Origin: Streptomyces roseus
Lineage (GTDB): Bacteria; Actinomycetota; Actinomycetes; Streptomycetales; Streptomycetaceae
Assembly (NCBI RefSeq): GCF_001044425.1
Contig: NZ_LFML01000053.1
Location: 46,878 to 110,877 of the forward strand
DNA: 64,000 nt
Direction: 5' to 3'
The position numbers and the translations under genes are program-made. This document shows positions 1 to 8,750 of the stretch, piece after piece; positions within the stretch are counted from its first letter, which is position 1; every line of letters begins with the position of its first letter. Under the pieces are notes generated by a model, which worked only from the letters and a program-made list of their open reading frames with translations, did no database searches and was not told the origin of the DNA.

Positions 1-1
1 G

Positions 2-307
2 GAGGAGCACGGGAGCGACGCCGTCTTCCTGATGTGCTCGCACGGGGACATCATCAAGTCCCTTGTGGCGGACGCCCTCGGCATGCACCTGGACCTCTTC
101 CAGCGCATCCACGTCGACCCCTGCTCGGTCACCGCCGTCCGCTACACGCCGACGCGCCCCTTCCTGCTCCGGCTCGGCGACACGGGGGACTTCGGTTCGC
201 TCGCCCCGCGCCCGGCCCCCGCCCCGGACGCCGGCACCGCCGACTTCGAGAGCGCGACGGAGGACGGAGGCAACGGCGTCGTCGGAGGCGGCGCGGGCGC
301 GGCCTGA
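2..307 (+). CDS. Histidine phosphatase family protein (MSMEG_4193-type), C-terminal part
   Basis: The 5' end lies outside the window. The visible 101 residues read E-E-H-G-S-D-A-V and then a CSHGDIIKSLVADALGMHLD stretch, the distal catalytic-His segment (SHGD/SHGG) of the phosphoglycerate-mutase/histidine-phosphatase fold. The last 30 or so residues (after SLAPRP) are a low-complexity Pro/Ala/Gly tail. This family (MSMEG_4193-like putative phosphomutase, TIGR03848 as I recall) regularly sits next to a DUF3090 gene, an SCO1664-family gene and mshC, exactly as here. The substrate is unknown; the catalytic RHG motif would be upstream of the window. The next gene starts 62 bases downstream on the same strand, so an operon is likely. 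Confidence 0.85.
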   Translation, partial: EEHGSDAVFLMCSHGDIIKSLVADALGMHLDLFQRIHVDPCSVTAVRYTPTRPFLLRLGDTGDFGSLAPRPAPAPDAGTADFESATEDGGNGVVGGGAGAA

Positions 308-369
308 TCGAAGCGCGCAGTAGGGTGGACGGGCCGAAACAACCCGCCACCGAGACTTGGAGACTGGAC

Positions 370-960
370 GTGCCCCGTCAGGTGTTCCTCTACGACCCGC
401 CGGACCGCTTCGTGGCGGGCACGGTCGGCCTGCCGGGACGCCGTACGTTCTTCCTGCAGGCCTCGTCCGGCCCCCGCGTCACCAGCGTCTCCCTGGAGAA
501 GACCCAGGTCGCGGCGTTGGCCGAGCGGATGGACGAGCTGCTGGACGAGGTCGTGCGGCGCACCGGGGGCAACGCCCCGGTCCCGGCCATGGCTCCCGCC
601 GAGGCCGCCGACACCGCGCCGCTGGACGTCCCGGTCGACGAGGAGTTCCGCGTCGGCACCATGGCCCTGGCCTGGGACGGCGAGGAACAGCGGATGATCG
701 TCGAGGCGCAGGCGCTCGTGGAACTCGACGCCGACTCGGAGGAGGACCTCGCCGAGGCGGAGGAGCGGCTGCTCCAGGACGAGGAGAACGGCCCGCCGAT
801 GCTCCGGGTCCGCCTCACCGGCGCCCAGGCCCGGGCGTTCGCCAAGCGGGCCCTGGACGTGGTCAACGCGGGCCGGCCGCCGTGCCCGCTGTGCAGTCTC
901 CCGCTCGATCCCGAGGGGCACGTCTGCCCGCGCCAGAACGGCTACCGGCGCCAGGCGTGA
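370..960 (+). CDS. DUF3090 family protein
   Basis: This 196-residue protein begins with GTG and reads V-P-R-Q-V-F-L-Y-D-P-P-D-R-F, the conserved opening of DUF3090 (TIGR03847-type). The C-terminus carries a CPLC...CPR arrangement (near residues 177-191) that resembles half of a zinc-binding site: C-P-L-C, then H-V-C. The middle is acidic. Its function is unknown; the family co-occurs with the SCO1664-type kinase-like protein and MSMEG_4193-type phosphatase, suggesting one pathway. It overlaps the next gene by four bases (GTGA), so the two should be translationally coupled. The longer open frame upstream is not used because the conserved N-terminus starts at this GTG. Confidence 0.9.
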   Translation: MPRQVFLYDPPDRFVAGTVGLPGRRTFFLQASSGPRVTSVSLEKTQVAALAERMDELLDEVVRRTGGNAPVPAMAPAEAADTAPLDVPVDEEFRVGTMALAWDGEEQRMIVEAQALVELDADSEEDLAEAEERLLQDEENGPPMLRVRLTGAQARAFAKRALDVVNAGRPPCPLCSLPLDPEGHVCPRQNGYRRQA

Positions 961-1841
961 GCGTCACGGGGGAACTTGAGGAGCTGCTCGCGCGGGGCGA
1001 GCTCACCGTCGTCGGCAGGATCCGCGAGGCGTCCAACGCCGTGTTGCTGTGCACGGTGGCGTACGGGGACCTGAGCGCCGACTGCGTGTACAAGCCGGTC
1101 AAGGGGGAGCGCCCGCTGTGGGACTTCCCCGACGGGAACCTGGCCCAGCGCGAGGTCGCCGCCTACCTGGTCTCCGAGGCCACGGGATGGGGCCTGGTGC
1201 CGCCGACCGTGCTGCGCGACGGGCCCTACGGGGAGGGCATGGTCCAGCTGTGGATCGGGTCCGGGGACGACCGGGACGCCGAGGATGACGCAGACGCCGA
1301 GGACGCCGGAGACACCGAGACGGGAGACGGGTCCGACGGCGAGGGGCCCGGAGAGCCCTCCGGCCTGCTGGCCCTCGTCGAGGGCGAGGAGGCGGGGGAG
1401 GGCTGGAAGCCGGTCGCCCTCGCCGACGTCGGGGAGGGCCGCACCGCGCTGCTCGTCCACGCCGACGACCCCCGGCTGCGCCGGCTCGCCGTCCTCGACG
1501 CCGTGATCAACAACGGCGACCGCAAGGGCGGCCACCTGCTGCCCGCGCCCGACGGGCGGCTCTACGGCATCGACCACGGGGTGACCTTCCACCGCGAGGA
1601 CAAGCTGCGCACTCTGCTCTGGGGCTGGGCCGGCGAACCGCTGACCGACGAGGCACGCGAGGTGCTCACCGCCCTCGCGGCCGGCCTGGCCGACGGGGAG
1701 CCGCTGGCCACCCGGCTGGCCGAACTGATCACCGCGGTCGAGCTGGCCGCCGTACGGGCCCGGGTGGCCGATCTGCTGCGCACCGGGGTGCACCCGCGGC
1801 CGTCCGGGCAGTGGCCGGCCATCCCCTGGCCGCCGGTCTGA
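957..1841 (+). CDS. SCO1664 family protein (PI3/PI4-kinase-like fold)
   Basis: The GTG start lies inside the stop codon of the DUF3090 gene (GTGA). The product is 294 residues. Motifs recalling the phosphatidylinositol-kinase/HipA-like fold are visible: a lysine strand C-V-Y-K-P-V-K-G-E near residue 45, and later I-N-N-G-D-R-K-G-G-H followed by Y-G-I-D-H-G, which look like the catalytic-loop N/D and the metal-binding D. Residues about 103-130 form a strongly acidic insert (D/E/G/T-rich) between the two lobes. No substrate is known. It is the third gene of the phosphatase-DUF3090-SCO1664-mshC block, and mshC follows after 121 bases with its own promoter-like box. Confidence 0.88.
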   Translation: MSVTGELEELLARGELTVVGRIREASNAVLLCTVAYGDLSADCVYKPVKGERPLWDFPDGNLAQREVAAYLVSEATGWGLVPPTVLRDGPYGEGMVQLWIGSGDDRDAEDDADAEDAGDTETGDGSDGEGPGEPSGLLALVEGEEAGEGWKPVALADVGEGRTALLVHADDPRLRRLAVLDAVINNGDRKGGHLLPAPDGRLYGIDHGVTFHREDKLRTLLWGWAGEPLTDEAREVLTALAAGLADGEPLATRLAELITAVELAAVRARVADLLRTGVHPRPSGQWPAIPWPPV

Positions 1842-1950
1842 ACAGGCCTGGCCGGGCGCAGCCCGGCCAGGCACACAACGAGCCGGACCGCAAGAGCGCC
1901 GATCAGGCCAACAGTGCAGGTCCGGTTCGTTTTCGGAACACGCGTCCGGT

Positions 1951-1956
1951 TAGGCT
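1951..1956 (+). promoter_or_regulatory. -10 box TAGGCT of mshC, predicted leaderless start
   Basis: TAGGCT lies six bases before the mshC ATG at 1963, so transcription starting seven bases after the box would begin at the A of ATG. No ribosome binding site is visible between the box and the start codon. A clear -35 hexamer was not recognised. Confidence 0.5.
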
Positions 1957-1962
1957 CGACCC

Positions 1963-3192
1963 ATGCATGCCTGGCCCGCTTCCGAGGTCCCCGCCCTTCC
2001 TGGCAAGGGCCGCGACCTCAAGATCCACGACACCGCGACCCAGGGGACGATCACCCTCGCCCCCGGTCCCGTCGCCCGTATCTACGTCTGCGGCATCACC
2101 CCGTACGACGCGACCCACATCGGTCACGCGGCGACCTACAACGCGTTCGACCTCGTACAGCGCGTGTGGCTCGACACCAAGCGGCAGGTCCACTACGTCC
2201 AGAACGTGACGGACGTCGACGATCCGCTCCTGGAGCGGGCGCTGCGCGACGGCCAGGACTGGACCGAGCTCGCCGAGCGCGAGACCGCCCTCTTCCGCGA
2301 GGACATGACCGCCCTGCGGATGCTGCCCCCGCAGCACTACATCGGCGCCGTCGAGGCCATACCGGGCATCGTGCCGCTCGTGGAGCGGCTGCGCGACGCC
2401 GGCGCCGCGTACGAGCTGGAGGGCGACATCTACTTCTCGGTGGAGTCCGACGCCCACTTCGGCAGCGTCTCCCACCTCGACGCCGAGGCGATGCGGCTGC
2501 TGTCCGCGGAGCGCGGCGGCGACCCGGAGCGCCCGGGCAAGAAGAACCCGCTGGACCCGATGCTGTGGATGGCGGCCCGACCGGGCGAGCCGAGCTGGGA
2601 CGGCGGCTCGCTGGGCCGCGGCCGGCCCGGCTGGCACATCGAGTGCGTCGCCATCGCCCTGGACCACCTCGGCATGGGCTTCGACATCCAGGGCGGCGGC
2701 TCCGACCTGGTCTTCCCCCACCACGAGATGGGCGCCTCGCACGCGCAGGCGCTGACCGGCGAGTTCCCGATGGCCAAGGCGTACGTGCACGCGGGCATGG
2801 TCGCGCTGCACGGCGAGAAGATGTCGAAGTCGAAGGGCAACCTGGTCTTCGTCTCCGCGCTGCGCCGCGCCGGGGTGGACCCGGCGGCGATCCGCCTCGC
2901 GCTGCTCTCGCACCACTACCGGGCCGACTGGGAGTGGACGGACGAGGTCCTGGAACAGGCGGTGGCCCGCCTGGAGCGCTGGCGCGCGGCCGTCTCCCGC
3001 CCCGACGGCCTGCCGGCCGACGCCCTCGTGGAAGAGGTCCGCGAGGCCCTGGCGAACGACCTGGACGCCCCTGCCGCGCTCGCGGCCGTGGACCGCTGGG
3101 TGGAGGCCCAGAACGCCTCCGACGGGGACGACGAGTCCGCGCCCGGCCTGGTCTCGCGCACGGTCGACGCCCTCCTGGGCGTGGCCCTGTAA
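1963..3192 (+). CDS. mshC: Mycothiol ligase MshC (cysteine:GlcN-Ins ligase)
   Basis: The 409-residue product is the ATP-dependent ligase that joins L-cysteine to glucosaminyl-inositol in mycothiol synthesis, in the cytoplasm. It is a class I cysteinyl-tRNA-synthetase paralogue: Y-V-C-G-I-T-P-Y-D (zinc cysteine near residue 43), T-H-I-G-H-A-A-T-Y as the HIGH motif, a W-H-I-E-C zinc segment, F-P-H-H-E, and K-M-S-K-S-K-G as the KMSKS loop near residue 286. It lacks the tRNA-binding C-terminal domain of true CysRS, ending soon after the helical segment, and its length matches MshC (about 410). The gene is downstream of the SCO1664-family gene and ends at a strong hairpin shared with the convergent PAC2 gene. 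Confidence 0.97.
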   Translation: MHAWPASEVPALPGKGRDLKIHDTATQGTITLAPGPVARIYVCGITPYDATHIGHAATYNAFDLVQRVWLDTKRQVHYVQNVTDVDDPLLERALRDGQDWTELAERETALFREDMTALRMLPPQHYIGAVEAIPGIVPLVERLRDAGAAYELEGDIYFSVESDAHFGSVSHLDAEAMRLLSAERGGDPERPGKKNPLDPMLWMAARPGEPSWDGGSLGRGRPGWHIECVAIALDHLGMGFDIQGGGSDLVFPHHEMGASHAQALTGEFPMAKAYVHAGMVALHGEKMSKSKGNLVFVSALRRAGVDPAAIRLALLSHHYRADWEWTDEVLEQAVARLERWRAAVSRPDGLPADALVEEVREALANDLDAPAALAAVDRWVEAQNASDGDDESAPGLVSRTVDALLGVAL

Positions 3193-3227
3193 GGCGCCTC
3201 CCGGGCGTGGCCCCGCAAGGCGCCGCG

Positions 3228-3284
3228 GCCGAAACCGCCGATGCCCCCCGACCGTCCGGGTCGGGGGGCATCGGCGGTTTCGGC
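3228..3284. terminator. Bidirectional intrinsic terminator between mshC and PAC2 gene
   Basis: A perfect 26-base-pair inverted repeat (3228-3253 with 3259-3284) encloses a five-base loop GTCCG. It sits between the convergent stops at 3192 and 3297 and should stop both transcripts. Confidence 0.9.
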
Positions 3285-3296
3285 TAGGCTGTGTGC

Positions 3297-4277
3297 CTAG
3301 GCCTGCGGGGTGTCGTCCTCGCCCGGCTCGGCGTCGGGCCCCGGCTCGGGGTCCGGCTTGCGCTTCGGCGGGCGGGTCAGGCCGCTGGAGGTGTCCCGCA
3401 GGTACGAACCGTCGCCCGGCTCGGCCGAGGGGGCCGCCGGGTCGCGGCGGCGCAGGTACCGCTCGAACTCCCGGGCGATGGCGTCGCCCGAGGCCTCCGG
3501 CAGGTCGGCCGTGTCCCGCGCCTCCTCCAGCGTCTGGACGTACTCCGCCACCTCGCTGTCCTCCGCGGCCAGTTGGTCCACGCCGAGCTGCCACGCCCGC
3601 GCGTCCTCCGGGAGTTCACCCAGGGGGATCCGGATGTCGATCAGATCCTCCAGCCGGTTCAGCAGGGCCAGCGTCGCCTTCGGGTTCGGCGGCTGGGAGA
3701 CGTAGTGCGGCACCGCCGCCCACAGGGACACCGCCGGCACGCCCGCGTGCGTACAGGCCTCCTGCAGGATGCCCACGATCCCCGTGGGCCCCTCGTACTT
3801 GGTCTCCTCCAGATCCATCGTCCGTGCCAGGTCCGCGTCCGAGGTGACCCCGCTGACCGGCACCGGCCGGGTGTGCGGGGTGTCCCCGAGCAGGGCGCCC
3901 AGGATCACGACCATCTCCACGCCCAACTCGTGCGCGAAGCCCAGGATCTCGTTGCAGAACGACCGCCACCGCATGGACGGTTCGATGCCCCGCACGAGTA
4001 CGAGGTCGCGCGGTTTCGTACCGCCGATCCGCACCACCGACAGCCTCGTCGTCGGCCACGTGATCTTCCGTACCCCGTTGTCCAGCCACACCGTCGGCCG
4101 GTTGACCTGGAAGTCGTAGTAGTCCTCGGCGTCCAGCGCAGCGAAGACCTCGCCCTTCCACTCCCGGTCCAGGTGCGCGACCGCACCGGAGGCCGCGTCA
4201 CCCGCGTCGTTCCAGCCCTCGAACGCGGCCACCATGACCGGGTCGATCAGCTCGGGCACGCCCTCAAGCTCGATCAC
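3297..4277 (-). CDS. PAC2 family protein
   Basis: The 326-residue product starts at GTG (complement of 4275-4277) after a GGAGA ribosome site. It opens with P-E-L-I-D-P-V-M-V-A-A-F-E-G-W-N-D-A, the characteristic start of the PAC2 (proteasome assembly chaperone 2-like) family, and has G-A-L-L-G-D-T-P-H-T and P-T-G-I-V-G-I further on. The C-terminal 50 residues are a low-complexity Pro/Asp/Glu tail. In eukaryotes PAC2 helps build the 20S proteasome; bacterial members have no proven role. It lies 20 kb from the Pup-proteasome genes here, so a chaperone role is only a suggestion. It is monocistronic, with mshC convergent and glpD upstream. Confidence 0.93.
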   Translation of the reverse strand: MIELEGVPELIDPVMVAAFEGWNDAGDAASGAVAHLDREWKGEVFAALDAEDYYDFQVNRPTVWLDNGVRKITWPTTRLSVVRIGGTKPRDLVLVRGIEPSMRWRSFCNEILGFAHELGVEMVVILGALLGDTPHTRPVPVSGVTSDADLARTMDLEETKYEGPTGIVGILQEACTHAGVPAVSLWAAVPHYVSQPPNPKATLALLNRLEDLIDIRIPLGELPEDARAWQLGVDQLAAEDSEVAEYVQTLEEARDTADLPEASGDAIAREFERYLRRRDPAAPSAEPGDGSYLRDTSSGLTRPPKRKPDPEPGPDAEPGEDDTPQA

Positions 4278-4356
4278 CCAGGTCTCCTTCCGAAGTTCCC
4301 TTGTGTACGTGGCTCAGCCTATGCCTTGGAGGGACACCGGCCACAGCCCACGAACG

Positions 4357-4386
4357 GAGGGGCGGTTCCCCTCGGAACCGCCCCTC
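4357..4386 (-). terminator. Terminator of the glycerol operon
   Basis: A perfect 13-base-pair stem (4357-4369 with 4374-4386) with a CCTC loop lies 20 bases past the glpD stop, on its downstream side. Confidence 0.85.
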
Positions 4387-4405
4387 TTCCCCACCTGCGT
4401 ACGAG

Positions 4406-6013
4406 CTATGCCTTGCGGCCCAGCATCTCCTGGACCCGCGCGCGCACGGAGTCGTCGTCCAGGCCGCGGACCGTCACCGTGGTACGGCGGCGCAGCACGT
4501 CGTCGACCGTCTCGGCCCACTCGTTGTCACGGGCGTAGGCGACCTGCGCCCAGATCTCCGGGCCGTCCGGGTGGATCCGCTCGGCGAGCGCCGGGTCCTC
4601 GTTCGCCAGGCGCGCGATGTCGAAGGCCAGCGAGCCGTAGTGGGAGGCCAGGTGGCGGGCGGTGAGCGGGTCCATCCGCGTGCCGGGCTCGTGGTCCACC
4701 AGCAGGCGGTGCGCGACGGCGTTCGGGTTGGCGACACCGGGCAGCGGCACCCGGCGCACGAGCGACTTCACCGGCTCCATGTCGTCGGTGAGCGGGCTGC
4801 CGGGCAGCTTGGCCAGCTTGTCCATGACCACGCGGCCGATGTGCCGGTACGTCGTCCACTTGCCGCCGGCCACCGACAGCATGCCGCCGGCGCCCTCGGA
4901 GACGACGGTCTCGCGCTTGGCCTTCTCGACGCCGCCGGGGCCGCCGGGCAGCACCCGCAGGCCGGCGAAGGCGTACGTCATCAGCGAGCGGTCCAGGTCG
5001 GCGTCCTTCACCGAGAAGGCCGCCTCGTCGAGGATCTGCTGGATGTCGGCCTCGGTGGCGCGCACGTCCGCCGGGTCGCCCTCGTACACCTCGTCGGTGG
5101 TGCCGAGCAGCAGCTGGTCCTCCCACGGGAGGGCGAAGGTGATGCGGTACTTGTCGATCGGGGTGGCCATGGCGGCCTTCCACGGCGACTTGCGCTTCAT
5201 GACGATGTGCGCGCCCTTGGAGAGGCGGATCGACGGCATCGAGTGCTTGTCTTCCATGCGCCGCAGGTGGTCCACCCACGGGCCGGTGGCGTTGAGCACG
5301 ACGCGCGCGTCGACGCCGAACTCGGTGCCGTCGAGGCGGTCCTTGAGCTCGGCGCCGCTGACCCGGCCGCGCGTCATGCGCAGGCCGGTGACCTCGGCGT
5401 GGTTGAGGACGACGGCGCCCGACTCGACAGCTGCGCGGACCGTCATGACGGCGACGCGGGAGTCGTTCATCTGGTGGTCGTAGTAGACCGCGACGGCCTT
5501 GAGGTTGTCCGTCTTCAGACCCGGGTTGTCGGCGGCGGCACGGGCGGGGGATATGACCTTGCCCATGCCGTCGCCGAAGGCCGAGAGGGCGGAGTAGGCG
5601 AAGACGCCCGCGCCCAGCTTGGCCGCACCGACCGGTCCGCCCTTGTAGACCGGCAGGTAGAAGGTGAGCGGGTTGACCAGGTGCGGGGCCACGTCCTTGG
5701 CCAGCACCCGGCGCTCGTGGTGGTTCTCGGCGACCAGCTTGACCGCGCCGGTCTGCAGGTAGCGCAGACCGCCGTGGACGAGCTTGGAGGAGGCGGAGGA
5801 GGTGGCGCCGGCGAAGTCGCCGGCGTCCACCATGGCCACCCGCAGACCCGACTGCGCGGCGTGCCAGGCCACCGAGGTGCCCAGGATTCCACCGCCGATG
5901 ACCAGCAGGTCGTACGTGGCCTTCGCCAGCTGCTCACGGGTCTCGGCGCGGCTCGCGTTCGAGCCGGCGGTCGGGTGCGTACCCAGGGCGGGGACGCTCT
6001 GCAGGGTGCTCAT
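4406..6013 (-). CDS. glpD: Glycerol-3-phosphate dehydrogenase (GylB/GlpD)
   Basis: The 535-residue flavoprotein oxidises sn-glycerol 3-phosphate to dihydroxyacetone phosphate and passes electrons to the quinone pool at the membrane. The FAD-binding segment Y-D-L-L-V-I-G-G-G-I-L-G-T appears near residues 34-46, followed by S-S-A-S-S-K-L-V-H-G-G-L-R-Y-L, and later S-V-A-G-G-K-W-T-T-Y-R, all hallmarks of aerobic GlpD. The start ATG has a GAGGAGC site upstream. It is the last gene of glpF-glpK-glpD, 37 bases after glpK, matching gylCAB of S. coelicolor; the operon is known there to be glycerol-inducible and repressed by GylR. No gylX-like gene follows; a terminator does. Confidence 0.97.
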   Translation of the reverse strand: MSTLQSVPALGTHPTAGSNASRAETREQLAKATYDLLVIGGGILGTSVAWHAAQSGLRVAMVDAGDFAGATSSASSKLVHGGLRYLQTGAVKLVAENHHERRVLAKDVAPHLVNPLTFYLPVYKGGPVGAAKLGAGVFAYSALSAFGDGMGKVISPARAAADNPGLKTDNLKAVAVYYDHQMNDSRVAVMTVRAAVESGAVVLNHAEVTGLRMTRGRVSGAELKDRLDGTEFGVDARVVLNATGPWVDHLRRMEDKHSMPSIRLSKGAHIVMKRKSPWKAAMATPIDKYRITFALPWEDQLLLGTTDEVYEGDPADVRATEADIQQILDEAAFSVKDADLDRSLMTYAFAGLRVLPGGPGGVEKAKRETVVSEGAGGMLSVAGGKWTTYRHIGRVVMDKLAKLPGSPLTDDMEPVKSLVRRVPLPGVANPNAVAHRLLVDHEPGTRMDPLTARHLASHYGSLAFDIARLANEDPALAERIHPDGPEIWAQVAYARDNEWAETVDDVLRRRTTVTVRGLDDDSVRARVQEMLGRKA

Positions 6014-6050
6014 ATCTCTTAGCTCCTCGTCGATTGACTCAGCTGGTGCG

Positions 6051-7577
6051 TCAGCTGGCGTCTTCGTCGTCGATCCAGCCCATGGACCGCTCGACGGCCT
6101 TGAGCCAGTTCTTGTACTCGCGGTCCCGCTGTTCGGCGGGCATCCGCGGGGTCCACTCCGCCGCGCGGCGCCAGTTGGCGCGCAGGGCGTCGGTGTCGGG
6201 CCAGAAGCCGACGGCCAGGCCGGCGGCGTAGGCGGCGCCGAGGCAGGTGGTCTCCGCGACCATCGGACGGACCACGGGGGCGTCCACGAAGTCGGAGAGG
6301 GTCTGCATCAGCAGGTTGTTGGAGGTCATGCCGCCGTCGACCTTGAGGGCCGCGAGCTCGACGCCCGAGTCCTTGGTCATGGCGTCGGTGATCTCGCGGG
6401 TCTGCCAGGCGGTGGCCTCCAGGACGGCACGGGCGATGTGCGCCTTGGTGACGTACCGGGTGAGGCCGGCGATCACGCCGCGGGCGTCGGAGCGCCAGTA
6501 CGGGGCGAACAGGCCGGAGAAGGCCGGTACGAAGTAGGCGCCGCCGTTGTCCTCGACCGAGAGCGCGAGCGTCTCGATCTCGGCAGCGGTCTTGATCATG
6601 CCCATCTGGTCGCGCATCCACTGGACGAGCGAGCCGGTGACGGCGATGGAGCCCTCCAGCGCGTAGACCGGCTTCTGGTCGCCGATCTTGTAGCCGACCG
6701 TGGTCAGCAGGCCGCTGTAGGAGTTGATGACCTTGTCGCCGGTGTTCATCAGCATGAACGTGCCGGTGCCGTAGGTGGACTTGGCCTCGCCCTCGGCGAA
6801 ACAGGTCTGGCCGAAGAGGGCGGCCTGCTGGTCACCGAGCGCCGAGGCGACCGGGACACCGGCGAGGACGCCCTCCTTGACGTGGCCGTAGACCTCGGCG
6901 GAGGACTTGATCTCGGGGAGGATGTCGGTGGGGACCTCCATCGACTCCGCGATCTTCGGGTCCCACTCCAGGGTGTGCAGGTTCATCAGCATGGTGCGCG
7001 AGGCGTTGGTGACGTCCGTGACGTGCACGCCGCCCTGGGCGCCGCCGGTGAGGTTCCAGATGACCCAGGAGTCCATGGTGCCGAAGAGGATGTCCCCGGC
7101 CTCGGCGCGCTCGCGCAGCCCCTCGACGTTGTCGAGCAGCCAGCGGGCCTTCGGGCCGGCGAAGTAGCTCGCCAGCGGCAGGCCGGTCTCGCGGCGGAAG
7201 CGGTCCTGGCCGACGTTGCGGCCGAGCTCCTTGCAGAGGGCGTCGGTGCGGGTGTCCTGCCAGACCAGCGCGTTGTGCACCGGCAGGCCGGTGTTCTTGT
7301 CCCACAGGACGGTGGTCTCGCGCTGGTTGGTGATGCCGACGGCCTTGACGTCGGCGGCGGTGATCTCGGCCTTGGCGATGGCGCCGGCGACGACCTCCTG
7401 GACGTTGGTCCAGATCTCGGTGGCGTCGTGCTCGACCCAGCCCGGCTTCGGGAAGATCTGCTCGTGCTCCTTCTGGTCGACGGCGACGATGCGGCCGTCA
7501 CGGTCGAAGACGATGCAGCGGGAAGAGGTGGTGCCCTGGTCGATCGCGGCGATGAAGGGGCCGGTGCTGTGGCTCAT
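6051..7577 (-). CDS. glpK: Glycerol kinase (GylA/GlpK)
   Basis: The 508-residue cytoplasmic enzyme phosphorylates glycerol to glycerol 3-phosphate with ATP. FGGY-family signatures are present: D-Q-G-T-T-S-S-R near residue 13 (phosphate loop), G-W-V-E-H-D, the glycerol-binding W-R-S-D-A-R-G-V-I, and V-D-G-G-M-T-S-N-N in the C-terminal ATP domain. Length matches the family (about 500). A CAGGAGC ribosome site precedes the ATG. It follows glpF by 73 bases and is followed by glpD, so uptake, phosphorylation and oxidation are encoded in order. Control should come from the promoter and GylR-type operator upstream of glpF. Confidence 0.98.
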   Translation of the reverse strand: MSHSTGPFIAAIDQGTTSSRCIVFDRDGRIVAVDQKEHEQIFPKPGWVEHDATEIWTNVQEVVAGAIAKAEITAADVKAVGITNQRETTVLWDKNTGLPVHNALVWQDTRTDALCKELGRNVGQDRFRRETGLPLASYFAGPKARWLLDNVEGLRERAEAGDILFGTMDSWVIWNLTGGAQGGVHVTDVTNASRTMLMNLHTLEWDPKIAESMEVPTDILPEIKSSAEVYGHVKEGVLAGVPVASALGDQQAALFGQTCFAEGEAKSTYGTGTFMLMNTGDKVINSYSGLLTTVGYKIGDQKPVYALEGSIAVTGSLVQWMRDQMGMIKTAAEIETLALSVEDNGGAYFVPAFSGLFAPYWRSDARGVIAGLTRYVTKAHIARAVLEATAWQTREITDAMTKDSGVELAALKVDGGMTSNNLLMQTLSDFVDAPVVRPMVAETTCLGAAYAAGLAVGFWPDTDALRANWRRAAEWTPRMPAEQRDREYKNWLKAVERSMGWIDDEDAS

Positions 7578-7650
7578 GTGGCTGCTCCTGGAAGGTCGGT
7601 GTAGGCGGAATCAGGGGCGGTGCGGATCTTGCGATACGTGCCGGTGCTGA

Positions 7651-8433
7651 TCAGGCGAACGCGAGGTTGTACAGACCTCCGGCGAGGGCGGCGCCGGCGA
7701 GCGGGCCGACCACCGGGATCCAGGAGTATCCCCAGTCGGAGCCGCCCTTGTTGGGGAGCGGCAGCAGGGAGTGGACGATGCGCGGGCCGAGGTCGCGGAC
7801 CGGGTTGATGGCGTAGCCGGTCGGACCGCCGAGCGAGAGGCCGATGCCGACGACGACGAAGGAGGTGATCAGGACGCCGATGACGCCGAGGCCCTTGCCG
7901 TCGTCCTGGAGGCCCTGGGTCAGGATCGCCAGGACCAGGACGGCCGTGCCGATGATCTCGGTGGCGAGGTTCTGGACGATGTTGCGGATCTCGGGGCCGG
8001 TGGAGAAGACACCGAGCACCGGGCCGGCCTGGTCGTGCGGGTGCGGGTCCTCGGGGCCGAGCTTGGCGTCACGGATGTGCTCGGGGTCCGAGAGGTGCGC
8101 GGCGAACTGCCCGTAGTAGGTGACCCACATGAGGACCGCGCCGAGCATGGCGCCGAGGAGCTGGCCGGCGAAGTAGACCGGAACGTCGCTCCAGTCGCCG
8201 TTCTTTATCGCAAGGCCGACGGTGACCGCCGGGTTGAGGTGCGCGCCGGAGAGCGGTGCGGAGACGTAGGCGGCGATGAGGACGGCGAAACCCCAGCCGA
8301 ACGTGATCGCGAGCCAGCCTGCGTTCCTGGCCTTGGAGCTCTTGAGCGTCACGGCGGCGCAGACGCCACCACCGAGCAGTGTGAGCAGGGCGGTACCGAT
8401 GGTCTCGCCGATGAAGATGTCGGAGCTGGACAC
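7651..8433 (-). CDS. glpF: Glycerol uptake facilitator (GylC/GlpF)
   Basis: The 260-residue aquaglyceroporin lets glycerol diffuse across the membrane. I place the start at GTG 8433 ([10 protein letters not shown]) behind an AAAGGAG site rather than at the upstream ATG, because residues before it are non-membrane and unlike the family. Six hydrophobic segments and two half-helices are visible. The first pore motif is N67-P68-A69; the second reads N210-P211-V212-R213-D, so Ala is replaced by Val. The conserved R213 and D fit a glycerol-conducting channel. A polar loop near residues 112-150 (S-D-P-E-H to G-P-E-I) is longer than usual. First gene of the gyl operon. Confidence 0.95.
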   Translation of the reverse strand: MSSSDIFIGETIGTALLTLLGGGVCAAVTLKSSKARNAGWLAITFGWGFAVLIAAYVSAPLSGAHLNPAVTVGLAIKNGDWSDVPVYFAGQLLGAMLGAVLMWVTYYGQFAAHLSDPEHIRDAKLGPEDPHPHDQAGPVLGVFSTGPEIRNIVQNLATEIIGTAVLVLAILTQGLQDDGKGLGVIGVLITSFVVVGIGLSLGGPTGYAINPVRDLGPRIVHSLLPLPNKGGSDWGYSWIPVVGPLAGAALAGGLYNLAFA

Positions 8434-8750
8434 CCGCGACTCCTTTGTCTTACGTCCAGGGGTGGGCGGACACCGGGTCCCGTCCGGTGGTCCGCGCACT
8501 CGGTGAGTGCTTCACCGGTCCATGGCCTCGTCACAGCCTAACGCGTATTGCCGGTAGGTGTTCGACAATGCCGACCGATGAACGGCAGTTTTCATCCCAG
8601 GTGAAGAACGCGTCAAGGGTTGGCCAGGCCAAAGTGTCGGATCGTTACCACTAGGTACGATCAGCCAAACCCGGCCACTCGATGGCCGGAATATGGCGAA
8701 AAGAGGGCAGAAAGTGGCCAGAGAGTGGCCGAAAATGCCCTGAAGGGGGC
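8434..8750 (-). other. 317-base gap: gyl operon promoter, operator and gylR 3' hairpin
   Basis: Nothing here codes convincingly. Reading the minus strand, the gylR stop is followed by imperfect repeats of a GGCCACTyTCT type (about 8695-8735), then a hairpin (8671-8677 with 8683-8689) that may end gylR transcription, then the operator (8560-8576) and TAGGCT box (8535-8540) for glpF. Confidence 0.6.
8535..8576 (-). promoter_or_regulatory. gyl operon promoter and candidate GylR operator
   Basis: On the minus strand a TAGGCT -10 box lies at 8540-8535, about 100 bases before the glpF start. Upstream, 8560-8576 carries GTTCGACAATGCCGACC (plus strand), whose first 12 bases are identical to a site in front of gylR at 9541. 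It overlaps the expected -35 region, the right place for a repressor. GylR of S. coelicolor is known to repress this operon and its own gene. Confidence 0.65.

Noticed and set aside
3297..4277. Proteasome assembly chaperone tied to the Pup-proteasome
   Set aside because: Similarity to PAC2 is real, but the gene is 20 kb away and no functional link is visible in the sequence.
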